From assembly GCF_008704795.1 (NCBI RefSeq), contig NZ_CP023690.1, positions 5,962,501-6,026,500 on the forward strand: a DNA stretch of 64,000 bases, in the 5' to 3' direction. The notes below the pieces were generated by a model that saw nothing but the letters and a program-made list of their open reading frames with translations, had not been told where the DNA came from and made no database searches. The translations under genes and the position numbers were made by a program. Below are positions 18,460 to 27,035 of this stretch, piece after piece. This DNA comes from Streptomyces spectabilis (lineage in GTDB: Bacteria; Actinomycetota; Actinomycetes; Streptomycetales; Streptomycetaceae). How positions within the stretch are numbered: the first letter of the stretch is position 1; each line of letters opens with the position of its first letter.

Positions 18460-19284
18460 TCAGAGGCGGCCGAGGACCTTGCCGAGCAGCTCGCCCATGC
18501 GGGTCGCCGAGTCGCGGCCCGCCTGGAGGACCTCCTCGTGGTTCAGCGGCTCGCCCGTCATGCCCGCGGCGAGGTTGGTGACCAGGGAGATGCCGAGCAC
18601 CTCGGCGCCGGCCTCGCGGGCGGCGATCGCCTCCAGGACCGTCGACATGCCGACGAGGTCCGCGCCGATGGTGCGGGCCATGCGGATCTCGGCGGGCGTC
18701 TCGTAGTGCGGGCCGGGGAACTGCGCGTACACGCCCTCTTCGAGGGTGGGGTCGACCTCCTTGCACAGCGCGCGCAGGCGCGGCGAGTACAGGTCCGTGA
18801 GGTCCACGAAGTTCGCGCCGACGATCGGGGACGTCGCCGTGAGGTTCAGGTGGTCGCTGATCAGGACCGGCTGGCCGGGGCGCATGCCCTCGCGCAGACC
18901 GCCGCAGCCGTTGGTGAGCACGATGGTCTTGCAGCCCGCGGCGACGGCGGTGCGCACGCCGTGCGCGACGGCGGCCACGCCGCGGCCCTCGTAGTAGTGC
19001 GTGCGGCCCAGGAAGACCAGGACGCGCTTGTCACCGACCTTGACGGAGCGGATCTTGCCGCCGTGGCCCGCGACGGCGGGCGGCGGGAAGCCGGGCAGCT
19101 CGGTGACCGGGAACTCGGCCTCGGGGGCGCCGAGCGCGTCGACGGCCGGTGCCCAGCCGGAGCCCATCACGAGGGCGACGTCGTGGGTCTCGGCGCCCGT
19201 CAGCTCACGCAGGCGCGTGGCGGCGGCGTCGGCGGCGGCGTACGGGTCGCCCTGGATGTCGTCCGGAATAACTGAAGCGTTCAC
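18460..19284 (-). CDS. purine-nucleoside phosphorylase (trimeric type)
   Basis: 274 residues. It phosphorolyses inosine/guanosine and their deoxy forms to the base plus (deoxy)ribose 1-phosphate. Visible motifs: phosphate-binding GSG (41-43), [15 protein letters not shown], a HLN loop, GPHYETPAE and VGMSTVLE, all of the trimeric (PNP/MTAP) family rather than hexameric DeoD. It starts with GTG at 19284, 25 nt after the shared palindrome, and is followed by the mutase gene. Together with add and deoC it completes a purine deoxynucleoside breakdown route. Confidence 0.93.
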   Translation of the reverse strand: MNASVIPDDIQGDPYAAADAAATRLRELTGAETHDVALVMGSGWAPAVDALGAPEAEFPVTELPGFPPPAVAGHGGKIRSVKVGDKRVLVFLGRTHYYEGRGVAAVAHGVRTAVAAGCKTIVLTNGCGGLREGMRPGQPVLISDHLNLTATSPIVGANFVDLTDLYSPRLRALCKEVDPTLEEGVYAQFPGPHYETPAEIRMARTIGADLVGMSTVLEAIAAREAGAEVLGISLVTNLAAGMTGEPLNHEEVLQAGRDSATRMGELLGKVLGRL

Positions 19285-19309
19285 GCCGACGAGGGTAGCC
19301 GGTTACGCC

Positions 19310-19321
19310 CTACGCGCGTAG
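19310..19321. promoter_or_regulatory. palindrome CTACGCGCGTAG, putative operator of the phosphorylase operon
   Basis: Third identical copy of the 12-bp palindrome, 25 nt upstream of the GTG start of the purine nucleoside phosphorylase gene. Confidence 0.7.
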
Positions 19322-19388
19322 ATGACGAGGCTCACGGGATGGCGATCGTTGCCTTGTCGTTTCCGACAAGCTGATCGCCCCGGGGGTG

Positions 19389-19826
19389 TCAGCAGGGGCG
19401 TTTGCGCAGTTCCATCACGTAGTCGTGGGGGGCGCCCGCGGACTCGGCGGCGTCGGCCAGCTCCCCGAGGTAGCGCGCCGACGGCAGGCCGCCCTCGTAG
19501 CCGTTCAGGACGTAGACCCACGCGGGCTCCTCGCCCTCCAGGGTGTGGATCCGCACGCGCATGCGGCGGTAGATGTCGAGGCCGACGCCCTCCCAGCGGT
19601 CCAGGGAGTCCTCGTCCATCGGCGCCACGTCGTACAGGGTGACGAAGACCTGGGAGCGCGGGGCCTCCACGATCGTGGCGAGTGCGCCCTCCCAGCCCAT
19701 GTGCTCGCCCCCGAACGTCAGCCGCCAGCCGTTCAGCCAGCCGGTCGCGCGCAGCGGCGAGTGCGGGGCGCGGCGCGTCATGAGCCGCGCGTCGAGATTG
19801 CCGGCGTACGCGGCGTAGAGCGACAT
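19389..19826 (-). CDS. gamma-glutamylcyclotransferase family protein
   Basis: 145 residues from the ATG at 19826. The start SLYAAYAGNLD is the actinomycete form of the YGSNL substrate loop of the gamma-glutamylcyclotransferase/AIG2 fold, and the rest follows the small beta-barrel pattern (LTFGG, LYDV, LDRWEGVG, AWVYV). Family members release 5-oxoproline from gamma-glutamyl amino acids or gamma-glutamylamines. As Streptomyces uses mycothiol rather than glutathione, the physiological substrate is unclear. No operon partner. Confidence 0.8.
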   Translation of the reverse strand: MSLYAAYAGNLDARLMTRRAPHSPLRATGWLNGWRLTFGGEHMGWEGALATIVEAPRSQVFVTLYDVAPMDEDSLDRWEGVGLDIYRRMRVRIHTLEGEEPAWVYVLNGYEGGLPSARYLGELADAAESAGAPHDYVMELRKRPC

Positions 19827-20205
19827 GCCGTCGAGGGTACGGCTTTCTGGCGTGGGCGCCCTACGCAGTTGCCGTTCTGGGGGCTGCGCCCCCATTCCCT
19901 GCTCTTTGGCGCTTTCGTGCCTTGTCGTCGGAGGCTGGGTGGGTGGATTCCCGCGCTGCGCGCTTGTCCTCAAACGCCGGACGGGCTGGATGTCGGTGCT
20001 GTGCGGTTGTCCTCGTGCGTCCGGGTGGGTGGGTTTCCGCGCTGCGCGCTTGTCCTCAAACGCCGGACGGGCTGGATGGTGCGCTTGGCGCTCGTCGTCG
20101 GGTGCCGGTGGGCGGTGTGCCGCGTCTGCCCAGGGACCTGTCGGGGCGCGGTGCGGCGCGCTGGATGCGGCCCCGGGTCAACGGGGGAGCGGGGGGTGCG
20201 GGAGA
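19827..20205. other. 379-bp divergent intergenic region with duplicated repeat
   Basis: Between the divergent cyclotransferase and LpdA-like genes. It holds a small GGGGGC/GCCCCC hairpin (19879-19893) and a 56-bp direct duplication (19937-19992 and 20023-20078, two mismatches) that carries the dispersed CCTCAAACGCCGG repeat. No convincing promoter or small gene is visible. Confidence 0.6.
19937..20078. repeat. 56-bp direct repeat carrying the dispersed CCTCAAACGCCGG element (two copies)
   Basis: Copies at 19937-19992 and 20023-20078 differ at two positions. Each ends with the core CCTCAAACGCCGG followed by ACGGGCTGGATG. The same core appears as inverted pairs at 31456-31501 and 47931-47979. 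Confidence 0.8.
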
Positions 20206-21654
20206 ATGGAGTACGTGACTCGGATCGTGATCATTGGTGGCGGACCCGGCGGATACGAGGCGGCGCTCGTCGCGGCCCAGCTCGGCGCGGAGGTGACCGT
20301 CGTCGACTGCGACGGTCTGGGCGGGGCGTCGGTGCTCACCGACTGCGTGCCGTCGAAGACCCTGATCGCGACGGCCGAGGTGATGACCACCTTTGATTCG
20401 TCGTACGAAGAGCTCGGGATCATCGTCGAGGACGACACGCCCCACATCGACCAGGCCGCCCGGGTCGTGGGCGTGGACCTCGGCAAGGTCAACCGCCGGG
20501 TGAAGCGGCTCGCGCTCGCCCAGTCGCACGACATCACCGCGTCCGTCACCAGGGCGGGCGCGCGCGTGCTGCGCGGGCGCGGGCGCCTTGAGGGCCAGCA
20601 GGCCATGGACGGCTCGCGGACCGTCGTCGTGCGCGCCGCGGACGGGTCGGAGGAGCGGCTCACCGCCGACGCCGTGCTCATCGCCACCGGCGGCCACCCG
20701 CGCGAGCTGCCGGACGCGCAGCCGGACGGCGAGCGCATCCTGAACTGGACGCAGGTGTACGACCTCGACGAGCTGCCCGAGGAGCTCATCGTGGTCGGCT
20801 CCGGCGTCACCGGCGCCGAGTTCGCGGGCGCCTACCAGGCGCTCGGCTCGAAGGTGACGCTCGTGTCGTCGCGCGACCGCGTGCTGCCGGGCGAGGACCC
20901 GGACGCCGCCGCCGTCCTGGAGGACGTCTTCCGGCGCCGCGGGATGAACGTGATGGCGCGCTCGCGCGCCGCCTCCGCCAAGCGCGTCGGGGACCGCGTG
21001 GAGGTCACCCTCGCCGACGGGCGCGTCATCTCCGGCACGCACTGCCTGATGGCCGTCGGCGCCATCCCCAACAGCAGCGGCATGGGCCTGGAGGAGGCCG
21101 GGGTCAAGCTCAAGGACTCCGGGCACATCTGGACCGACCGGGTGTCCAGGACCTCCGCGCCCGGCGTGTACGCCGCCGGTGACGTCACGGGCATCTTCGC
21201 CCTCGCCTCGGTCGCCGCCATGCAGGGCCGCATCGCGATGTACCACTTCCTGGGCGACGCGGTGACCCCGCTGAACCTGAAGACCGTCTCGTCGAACGTC
21301 TTCACCGACCCGGAGATCGCCACCGTCGGCTACACCCAGGCCGACGTCGACGCGGACAAGATCGACGCCCGGGTCGTGAAGCTGCCGCTGCTGCGCAATC
21401 CGCGCGCGAAGATGCAGGGCATCCGGGACGGTTTCGTCAAGATCTTCTGCCGTCCGGGCACGGGCATCGTGGTCGGCGGCGTGGTCGTCGCGCCGCGCGC
21501 TTCGGAACTGATCCACCCCATCTCGATCGCGGTCGACAACAATCTGACGGTGGAGCAGATCGCTAACGCCTTCACCGTGTACCCCTCGCTTTCGGGGTCG
21601 ATCGCCGAGGTGGCCCGGCAGCTGCACACCCGCAAGACGAGCGCCGAGGCCTGA
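20206..21654 (+). CDS. lpdA: LpdA-like NAD(P)H-quinone oxidoreductase (pyridine nucleotide-disulfide family)
   Basis: 482 residues with FAD motif GGGPGG (11-16), NAD(P) motif GSGVTGAEFAG, the second FAD motif VYAAGDVTG and the C-terminal dimerisation domain. In dihydrolipoamide dehydrogenases the active site is CxxxxC; here the first Cys is Ser42 and only Cys47 (TDCVPSK) remains, so it cannot be a lipoamide dehydrogenase. This is the state of M. tuberculosis LpdA (Rv3303c), which reduces quinones. ATG at 20206 has GGAG just upstream; a GTG at 20218 is an alternative. It is monocistronic, with a hairpin after the stop. Confidence 0.88.
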   Translation: MEYVTRIVIIGGGPGGYEAALVAAQLGAEVTVVDCDGLGGASVLTDCVPSKTLIATAEVMTTFDSSYEELGIIVEDDTPHIDQAARVVGVDLGKVNRRVKRLALAQSHDITASVTRAGARVLRGRGRLEGQQAMDGSRTVVVRAADGSEERLTADAVLIATGGHPRELPDAQPDGERILNWTQVYDLDELPEELIVVGSGVTGAEFAGAYQALGSKVTLVSSRDRVLPGEDPDAAAVLEDVFRRRGMNVMARSRAASAKRVGDRVEVTLADGRVISGTHCLMAVGAIPNSSGMGLEEAGVKLKDSGHIWTDRVSRTSAPGVYAAGDVTGIFALASVAAMQGRIAMYHFLGDAVTPLNLKTVSSNVFTDPEIATVGYTQADVDADKIDARVVKLPLLRNPRAKMQGIRDGFVKIFCRPGTGIVVGGVVVAPRASELIHPISIAVDNNLTVEQIANAFTVYPSLSGSIAEVARQLHTRKTSAEA

Positions 21655-21689
21655 TTCCGGCACCCCCGACGTCTCGAACCGCTGCGCAC

Positions 21690-21718
21690 GGCCGCCGGAA
21701 GTGATCCCTCCGGCGGCC
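21690..21718 (+). terminator. hairpin terminator
   Basis: GGCCGCCGGA (21690-21699) pairs with TCCGGCGGCC (21709-21718), 36 nt after the LpdA-like gene. Confidence 0.65.
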
Positions 21719-21878
21719 GGAATCAACTCTTCGCAGGTCACAGCCTGTTGCGGTCCATGCGTGCGGCATAGGCGCGTGGAGTACCCCTATACCACTTCCA
21801 CCCCTGTCGTGCGTACAACTTCTGTAATTCGGCGCAAACTGCTGAAAGCAGACGGTCGTTGGGGTTACTGTCAGTTTC

Positions 21879-22850
21879 GTGTTCGCTGCAGAACGTCGCC
21901 AATTGATCCTCGAAATGGTGCGGGCCAACGGGGCTGTATCGCTCCGTGAGCTCGCCCGCGTCGTCCAGACCTCCGAAGTGACCGTACGGCGGGACGTGCG
22001 CGCGCTGGAGGCAGAAGGACTCCTCGACCGCCGGCATGGCGGTGCGGTATTGCCGGGCGGATTCACGCGGGAGTCCGGCTTTCCGCAGAAATCGCATCTC
22101 GCGTCCGCCGAGAAGACGGCCATCGCCGATCTCGCGGCGGGTCTCGTCGAAGAGGGCGAGGCCATCGTCGTCGGGGCGGGTACGACCACGCAGGAGCTGG
22201 CCCGCCGGCTCGCGCGGGTACCCGGCCTGACCGTGGTCACCAACTCCCTGCTCGTGGCCCAGGCCCTGGCCCACGCCAACAGAGTGGAAGTCGTCATGAC
22301 CGGCGGCACCCTGCGCGGCTCCAACTACGCCCTGGTGGGCAGTGGTGCCGAGCAGTCCCTCCAGGGCCTCAGGGTCTCGCGCGCCTTCCTGTCCGGCAGT
22401 GGTCTGACCGCCGAGCGCGGCCTGTCCACGTCGAACATGCTCTCCGCGAGCGTGGACCGCGCGCTCGTCCAGGCGGCGGCCGAGGTCGTGGTCCTCGCCG
22501 ACCACACCAAACTCGGCACGGACACGATGTTCCAGACCGTGCCGACGGACGTCATCACCCGGCTCGTCACCGACGAACCGCCCGCCCACGACGACCGCGC
22601 GGCCACGGAGCTGCAGGCCCTGGCGGACCAGGGCGTGCAGATCGCCGTGGCGGGCGGAGCGGCGGGCCCCGGCCAGGCCCCCGGAGTTGACTCCGTTCCC
22701 ACGGGCCGCCAACCCCGCAGGGACGTGCCGCTGCCCGGCCAGCGGCGGGGGCACGGGGGCCAGGGGCCGCAGCTGCGCAGTGCGGCGGTCCTGGGCGACC
22801 AGCAGCCGGGGGAGAGGTCCGCCCGGGTGGCCGACCTGCGGCGGCGGTAG
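21879..22850 (+). CDS. DeoR/GlpR family transcriptional regulator
   Basis: 323 residues. The N-terminal helix-turn-helix (about 5-58: LRELARVVQTSEVTVRRDVRAL, then GLLDRRHGGAV) is a textbook DeoR signature and is followed by the sugar-phosphate-sensing domain (VVGAGTTTQELA, VMTGGTLRG, ADHTKLG). About 70 extra residues at the C-terminus are Gly/Arg/Gln-rich and look disordered. The GTG start lacks a Shine-Dalgarno, so the mRNA may be leaderless. Members sense phosphorylated sugars; its position among deoxyribose-phosphate genes makes it one candidate for binding the CTACGCGCGTAG palindrome, but nothing in the sequence proves this. Confidence 0.9.
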   Translation: MFAAERRQLILEMVRANGAVSLRELARVVQTSEVTVRRDVRALEAEGLLDRRHGGAVLPGGFTRESGFPQKSHLASAEKTAIADLAAGLVEEGEAIVVGAGTTTQELARRLARVPGLTVVTNSLLVAQALAHANRVEVVMTGGTLRGSNYALVGSGAEQSLQGLRVSRAFLSGSGLTAERGLSTSNMLSASVDRALVQAAAEVVVLADHTKLGTDTMFQTVPTDVITRLVTDEPPAHDDRAATELQALADQGVQIAVAGGAAGPGQAPGVDSVPTGRQPRRDVPLPGQRRGHGGQGPQLRSAAVLGDQQPGERSARVADLRRR

Positions 22851-22856
22851 TTTCCG

Positions 22857-22883
22857 GGGCGGGGCGCGCTCCGTGCCCCGCCC
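22857..22883. terminator. bidirectional hairpin terminator
   Basis: GGGCGGGGC (22857-22865) pairs with GCCCCGCCC (22875-22883), filling the 33-bp gap between the convergent DeoR and TetR genes. Confidence 0.65.
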
Positions 22884-23453
22884 TCAGCCGCCGGCCGGGC
22901 CCGCGGGGTGGGCCTTGAGGCCGCGCAGGGTCAGCGTGAGCAGGCGGTCGGCAAGCTCCGGGTCGTCGGGGGACTCCTCGGCGGCCAGGGCGATCGCGTT
23001 CGTGAGCTGGAGCAGGTCCTCGATCGACACGCCCGCGCGCACCGCGCCCGCGGCCTGCGCGCGGCCGAGGAGGGCCGCGCCCGCCTCCCGCATGGGACGG
23101 CTGCACCGCCCCAGCGGGGTGCTGTCGTCCCGCGACACCGACATCAGGGCCCGTGCGAGCCCCCGGTACTCGCTCGCGTGCGTGACGAGCGCGCGCAGCC
23201 ACGTCACGAGGGCCGCGCACGGCTGCGGGGCGTCCAGGAGCTCCCGCGAGCGGTCGAGGAGGTCGCTGACGGCGTCCTCGAATACGGCGCTCATGACCGC
23301 GTGACGGTTCGGGAAGTGCCGGTACAGCGTGCCGATGCCCACGCCCGCGCGGCGGGCGACGTCTTCCAGGGAGGTGTCCGTACCGTGCTCCGCGAAGGCG
23401 GAGCGGGCCTCCTTCAGGAGGCGCTGGTGGTTGCGCTGGGCATCGGCGCGCAT
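22884..23453 (-). CDS. TetR family transcriptional regulator
   Basis: 189 residues. The N-terminal DNA-binding domain is typical (LLKEARSAFAEHGTDTSLED, VARRAGVGIGTLYRHFPNR), followed by an all-helical ligand domain. The effector is unknown. It lies downstream of and in the same direction as the acyl-CoA carboxylase gene, separated by a strong hairpin, so it is probably transcribed on its own. Confidence 0.9.
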   Translation of the reverse strand: MRADAQRNHQRLLKEARSAFAEHGTDTSLEDVARRAGVGIGTLYRHFPNRHAVMSAVFEDAVSDLLDRSRELLDAPQPCAALVTWLRALVTHASEYRGLARALMSVSRDDSTPLGRCSRPMREAGAALLGRAQAAGAVRAGVSIEDLLQLTNAIALAAEESPDDPELADRLLTLTLRGLKAHPAGPAGG

Positions 23454-23474
23454 GCGTCCTCCTCGGAAAGTCCC

Positions 23475-23509
23475 CCGCCCACCCGCTCCGGAAAGGGGCG
23501 GGTGGGCGG
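23475..23509 (-). terminator. hairpin terminator after accA
   Basis: CCGCCCACCCGC (23475-23486) pairs perfectly with GCGGGTGGGCGG (23498-23509), between the carboxylase stop codon and the TetR start. Confidence 0.7.
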
Positions 23510-23550
23510 CGGGCGGGCACGGGCGGCTCGGGGCGTCCGCGCCGGGGTCG

Positions 23551-25323
23551 TCAGTCCTTGATCTCACAGATGGCCGCGCCCGAGGTGAGGCTCGCGCCCA
23601 CCTCGGCCGTCAGGCCCTTGATCGTGCCGGAGCGGTGGGCGTTCAGGGGCTGCTCCATCTTCATGGCCTCCAGGACCACGACGAGGTCGCCCTCCTTGAC
23701 CTCCTGGCCCTCCTCGACGGCCACCTTGACGATGGTGCCCTGCATCGGGGACGCCAGGGTGTCGCCGGAGGCGGCGGGCCCGGACTTCTTGGCCGCGCGG
23801 CGCTTCGGCTTGGCGCCCGCCGAGAGCCCCGTACGCGCCAGGGACATGCCCATGCCGGCGGGCAGGGAGACCTCGAGGCGCTTGCCGCCGACCTCGACGA
23901 CGATCGTCTCGCGGTCGCCGTCCTCCTCATCGGCGTCGCCGCCCACGGGGGCGAACGGCGGGACGTCGTTGACGAACTCGGTCTCGATCCACCGGGTGAA
24001 GACCGTGAACGGCTCGTCGGAGCCGGTCAGTTCGGGCGCGAACGCCGGGTCGGTGACCACCTTGCGGTGGAACGGGATGGCCGTGGCCATGCCCTCCACC
24101 TCGAACTCGGCGAGGGCGCGCGCGGCCCGCTCCAGGGCCTCCTTGCGGGTGCGCCCGGTGACGATCAGCTTGGCGAGCAGCGAGTCCCAGGCCGGGCCGA
24201 TGACCGAGCCGGACTCGACGCCCGCGTCGAGGCGGACACCGGGCCCTGAGGGGCCCGCGAACTTGGTGACGGTGCCGGGCGCGGGCAGGAAGCCGCGCCC
24301 CGGGTCCTCGCCGTTGATGCGGAACTCGAAGGAGTGGCCGCGCAGTTCGGGGTCGCCGTAGCCGAGTTCCTCGCCGTCGGCGATGCGGAACATCTCGCGT
24401 ACGAGGTCGATGCCCGCGACCTCTTCGGTGACCGGGTGCTCCACCTGGAGACGGGTGTTGACCTCCAGGAAGGAGATCGTGCCGTCGGCGCCGACGAGGA
24501 ACTCGACGGTGCCCGCGCCGACGTAGCCGGCCTCCTTCAGGATCGCCTTCGACGAGCTGTACAGCTCCTCGATCTGGGCGTCGGAGAGGAACGGCGCCGG
24601 GGCCTCCTCCACCAGCTTCTGGTGGCGGCGCTGGAGCGAGCAGTCGCGGGTGGAGACCACGACCACGTTGCCGTGCCGGTCGGCGAGGCACTGGGTCTCG
24701 ACGTGCCGCGGCTTGTCCAGGTACCGCTCCACGAAGCACTCGCCGCGGCCGAAGGCGGCGACGGCCTCGCGCACCGCGGAGTCGTACAGCTCCGGCACCT
24801 CTTCGAGGGTGCGGGCGACCTTCAGGCCGCGGCCGCCGCCGCCGAAGGCCGCCTTGATGGCGATGGGCAGGCCGTGCTCCTCGGCGAACGCGACCACCTC
24901 GTCGGCGCCGGAGACCGGGTCCGGGGTGCCCGCGACCAGCGGGGCGCCCGCGCGCTGCGCGATGTGCCGCGCGGCGACCTTGTCACCCAGGTCCCGGATC
25001 GCCTGCGGCGGCGGGCCGATCCAGATGAGACCGGCGTCCAGGACGGCCTGCGCGAACTCGGCGTTCTCGGAGAGGAAGCCGTAGCCGGGGTGGACGGCGT
25101 CCGCCCCGGAGTCCTTGGCGGCGGCGAGCACCTTCGCCATGTCCAGATAACTGGTCGCCGGAGTGTCACCGCCGAGGGCGAACGCCTCGTCTGCGGCCCG
25201 CACATGCAGCGCGTCCCGGTCGGGGTCCGCGTAGACGGCAACGCTCGCGATCCCGGCATCCCGGCACGCCCGGGCGACCCGGACAGCGATTTCGCCACGG
25301 TTGGCGATGAGCACCTTGCGCAC
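23551..25323 (-). CDS. accA2: acyl-CoA carboxylase alpha subunit (biotin carboxylase plus BCCP)
   Basis: 590 residues. Biotin carboxylase domains fill about 1-450 ([16 protein letters not shown]-grasp glycine loop [22 protein letters not shown]), then a linker, then a biotinyl domain with EAMKM and the biotin-accepting Lys555. It makes carboxybiotin for acetyl- and propionyl-CoA carboxylases, supplying malonyl- and methylmalonyl-CoA for lipids and polyketides. Length and sequence match S. coelicolor AccA2. The GTG start at 25323 has an AAGGAGG box. The beta and epsilon subunits are encoded about 3 kb away (28534-30437). Confidence 0.95.
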   Translation of the reverse strand: MRKVLIANRGEIAVRVARACRDAGIASVAVYADPDRDALHVRAADEAFALGGDTPATSYLDMAKVLAAAKDSGADAVHPGYGFLSENAEFAQAVLDAGLIWIGPPPQAIRDLGDKVAARHIAQRAGAPLVAGTPDPVSGADEVVAFAEEHGLPIAIKAAFGGGGRGLKVARTLEEVPELYDSAVREAVAAFGRGECFVERYLDKPRHVETQCLADRHGNVVVVSTRDCSLQRRHQKLVEEAPAPFLSDAQIEELYSSSKAILKEAGYVGAGTVEFLVGADGTISFLEVNTRLQVEHPVTEEVAGIDLVREMFRIADGEELGYGDPELRGHSFEFRINGEDPGRGFLPAPGTVTKFAGPSGPGVRLDAGVESGSVIGPAWDSLLAKLIVTGRTRKEALERAARALAEFEVEGMATAIPFHRKVVTDPAFAPELTGSDEPFTVFTRWIETEFVNDVPPFAPVGGDADEEDGDRETIVVEVGGKRLEVSLPAGMGMSLARTGLSAGAKPKRRAAKKSGPAASGDTLASPMQGTIVKVAVEEGQEVKEGDLVVVLEAMKMEQPLNAHRSGTIKGLTAEVGASLTSGAAICEIKD

Positions 25324-25682
25324 GATGGCTCCCTCCTTGAAACAAGCCGAGTTTAGGGACTGCCGACACGGCCTTTCGACCCGTCCCCATTGGTGAGCTT
25401 GCCCACACGGAGCGTGATCCGAGGCGCGCTCGACCCCCGTAATCCCTTGTCGCACCGCGGTACGCAGGGTCCCTTCCCGGCAGCGTAGCCCTCCGGTGTG
25501 GTCAAGGTCTCTGTGAGGGCGCGCTGCGGCGTGGGGGCTTTCTTTGTGGAGTCCCTACGAATGGCCCAATGAATCTTTGCCTCCGCCGCGGCTCTTGTCC
25601 CTCGGTTTACCCGCAAGTAGCGTGCCCGATGTCTCGTACGTACTTGCGGTAACAGCAGTCATGGAGAGGTGGGTGGGGCGGC
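25324..25682. other. 359-bp divergent intergenic region
   Basis: Between accA and a divergent membrane protein gene. It contains the CCGCAAGTA/TACTTGCGG inverted pair at 25611-25649. No RNA structure or small ORF that I could support was found in the accA-proximal part. Confidence 0.5.
25606..25652. promoter_or_regulatory. inverted pair CCGCAAGTA ... TACTTGCGG, putative operator
   Basis: CCGCAAGTA (25611-25619) and TACTTGCGG (25641-25649) are perfect inverted arms with 21 nt between. Each half is itself nearly palindromic (TACCCGCAAGTA and TACTTGCGGTA), as for two TetR-family dimers bound side by side. It precedes the small membrane protein gene by about 35 nt. Confidence 0.5.
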
Positions 25683-26114
25683 GTGGTGCGCAGGCCGGTG
25701 GCGTGGGCGGGCGCGGTCGTGCTGTGGGCGGAGGCGGCCGGCGTCGGGTTCCTCAACTGGTTCCTGGGCCTCGTCGTCGACAAGCAGGAGATGTCCCTCG
25801 CCGGGCTCGACCCGCACGCCATGACCGTGTCGGCGTGGATCGCGGGCGGCGTCCTCGGGCTCTGTCTCGTGCTGTGCGGCGTCCTGCTGGCCCGCACCGC
25901 CGTGCGCGACCGCGCGCCGGGCGGCTTCGGGCGCACCGTGCTGATCGGCGCGGCCGTGCTGCACGCGCTGCTCGGCGCGTTCGCGGTCGGCCTGGTGGGC
26001 TGGCTCGCGTTCGCGTTCATGATGCTGGTGCTCGGCCTCATCGTGCTGACGCTGCTGGCCTACGACCGCTACGAGCACCGGGAGGCCGGGGCGGACGCCC
26101 CGCAGGCGGCTTGA
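25683..26114 (+). CDS. small integral membrane protein of unknown function
   Basis: 143 residues with four predicted membrane helices (about 8-30, 50-70, 83-103 and 107-127) and a charged C-terminal tail (YDRYEHREAG). No family motif is recognised. The start is GTG at 25683 with a purine-rich GAGAGGTGGG upstream; a second GTG follows immediately. It converges with maf. Confidence 0.7.
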   Translation: MVRRPVAWAGAVVLWAEAAGVGFLNWFLGLVVDKQEMSLAGLDPHAMTVSAWIAGGVLGLCLVLCGVLLARTAVRDRAPGGFGRTVLIGAAVLHALLGAFAVGLVGWLAFAFMMLVLGLIVLTLLAYDRYEHREAGADAPQAA

Positions 26115-26123
26115 GGCCGTGCG

Positions 26124-26735
26124 CTAGTCGGCCCACAACTGGGTGATGCCGACGCCCAGTTCGGCGAGGAGGCGGCGGAGCAGCGGCAGCGAGAGGCCGA
26201 TGACGTTGCCGTGGTCGCCGTCGATGCCGTCGATGAACGGGGCCGAGCGGCCGTCGAGCGTGAACGCGCCCGCCACGTGGAGCGGTTCGCCGCTCGCCAC
26301 GTACGCCGCGATCTCCTCGTCCGAGGGGTCGCCGAAGCGGACCACGGTCGAGGCGGTGGCGGCGACGTGCCGGCCCGCGGCCGTGTCGTACACGCAGTGG
26401 CCCGTCTGCAGGACGCCCGCGCGGCCCCGCATGGACTTCCAGCGGGCGGTGGCCTCCTCGGCGTCGGCGGGCTTGCCGAGGGCCCGGCCGTCCAGCTCCA
26501 GGACCGAGTCGCAGCCGATGACCAGGGCGCCCTTGACGTCGGGCCGTGCGGCGACCACCGAGGCCTTCGCCTCCGCGAGGGCCTTGGCGAGCTCGGCCGG
26601 GGTGGGGGCGGTGACCGCGTCCTCGTCGACGCCGCTGACGATCACCTCGGGGGCGAGGCCGGCCTGGCGCAGCAGGCCGAGGCGCGCGGGGGACTGGGAG
26701 GCGAGGACGAGTCGGCGGGTGGGCTGATCACTCAT
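26124..26735 (-). CDS. maf: Maf family nucleotide pyrophosphatase
   Basis: 203 residues. Maf proteins hydrolyse non-canonical or modified NTPs to the monophosphate and have been tied to septum formation and nucleotide-pool cleaning. The N-terminal [14 protein letters not shown], the catalytic [10 protein letters not shown] and the later [20 protein letters not shown] segments are all present. It lies 28 nt downstream of the 42-codon membrane protein gene, in the same direction, so the two probably share a transcript. Confidence 0.92.
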   Translation of the reverse strand: MSDQPTRRLVLASQSPARLGLLRQAGLAPEVIVSGVDEDAVTAPTPAELAKALAEAKASVVAARPDVKGALVIGCDSVLELDGRALGKPADAEEATARWKSMRGRAGVLQTGHCVYDTAAGRHVAATASTVVRFGDPSDEEIAAYVASGEPLHVAGAFTLDGRSAPFIDGIDGDHGNVIGLSLPLLRRLLAELGVGITQLWAD

Positions 26736-26763
26736 GCGGCCAGCGTAGCCGGGGGCCCGCCGC

Positions 26764-26892
26764 TCAGATGATCCCCAGGATCAGCATCGCGAGGAGCATG
26801 GCGACCGCCAGGAGCACGCCCGCGCGGCGCATCTTGACCTGCATGTCCCGCATGTCCTTGGGCGGGTCGTTCTCCGGGTCGGACCACAGCAT
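26764..26892 (-). CDS. mmpB: 42-residue membrane protein, probable MmpB
   Basis: A short gene found by reading the minus strand upstream of maf: an acidic/polar head ([20 protein letters not shown]) and one hydrophobic helix to the C-terminus ([16 protein letters not shown]). ATG at 26892, TGA at 26764-26766. I recall this start from the conserved actinobacterial morphogenic membrane protein MmpB, present in Streptomyces; the identification rests on memory of the family and on the conserved position next to maf. It would sit in the membrane with its N-terminus in the cytoplasm. Confidence 0.7.
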   Translation of the reverse strand: MLWSDPENDPPKDMRDMQVKMRRAGVLLAVAMLLAMLILGII

Positions 26893-27035
26893 GGCTCCGA
26901 TGGTGCGCGCCGGGCCGGGGCCGCGCCTGAGTACGCGTACCTAAGTTCCTCGGGTCCTTCGTTCACCCGTACAACCCCGGGAGGGTGTCCAGGTGTCAAC
27001 CACGCGTCGGTTCTCTGGGATTGGAGCGTTCTGAT

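Noticed and set aside
22640..22850. Gly/Arg/Gln-rich tail of the DeoR-type regulator as a frameshift artefact
   Set aside because: The tail keeps the gene's codon bias up to a sensible stop before a terminator, and I recall similar tails in Streptomyces homologues.
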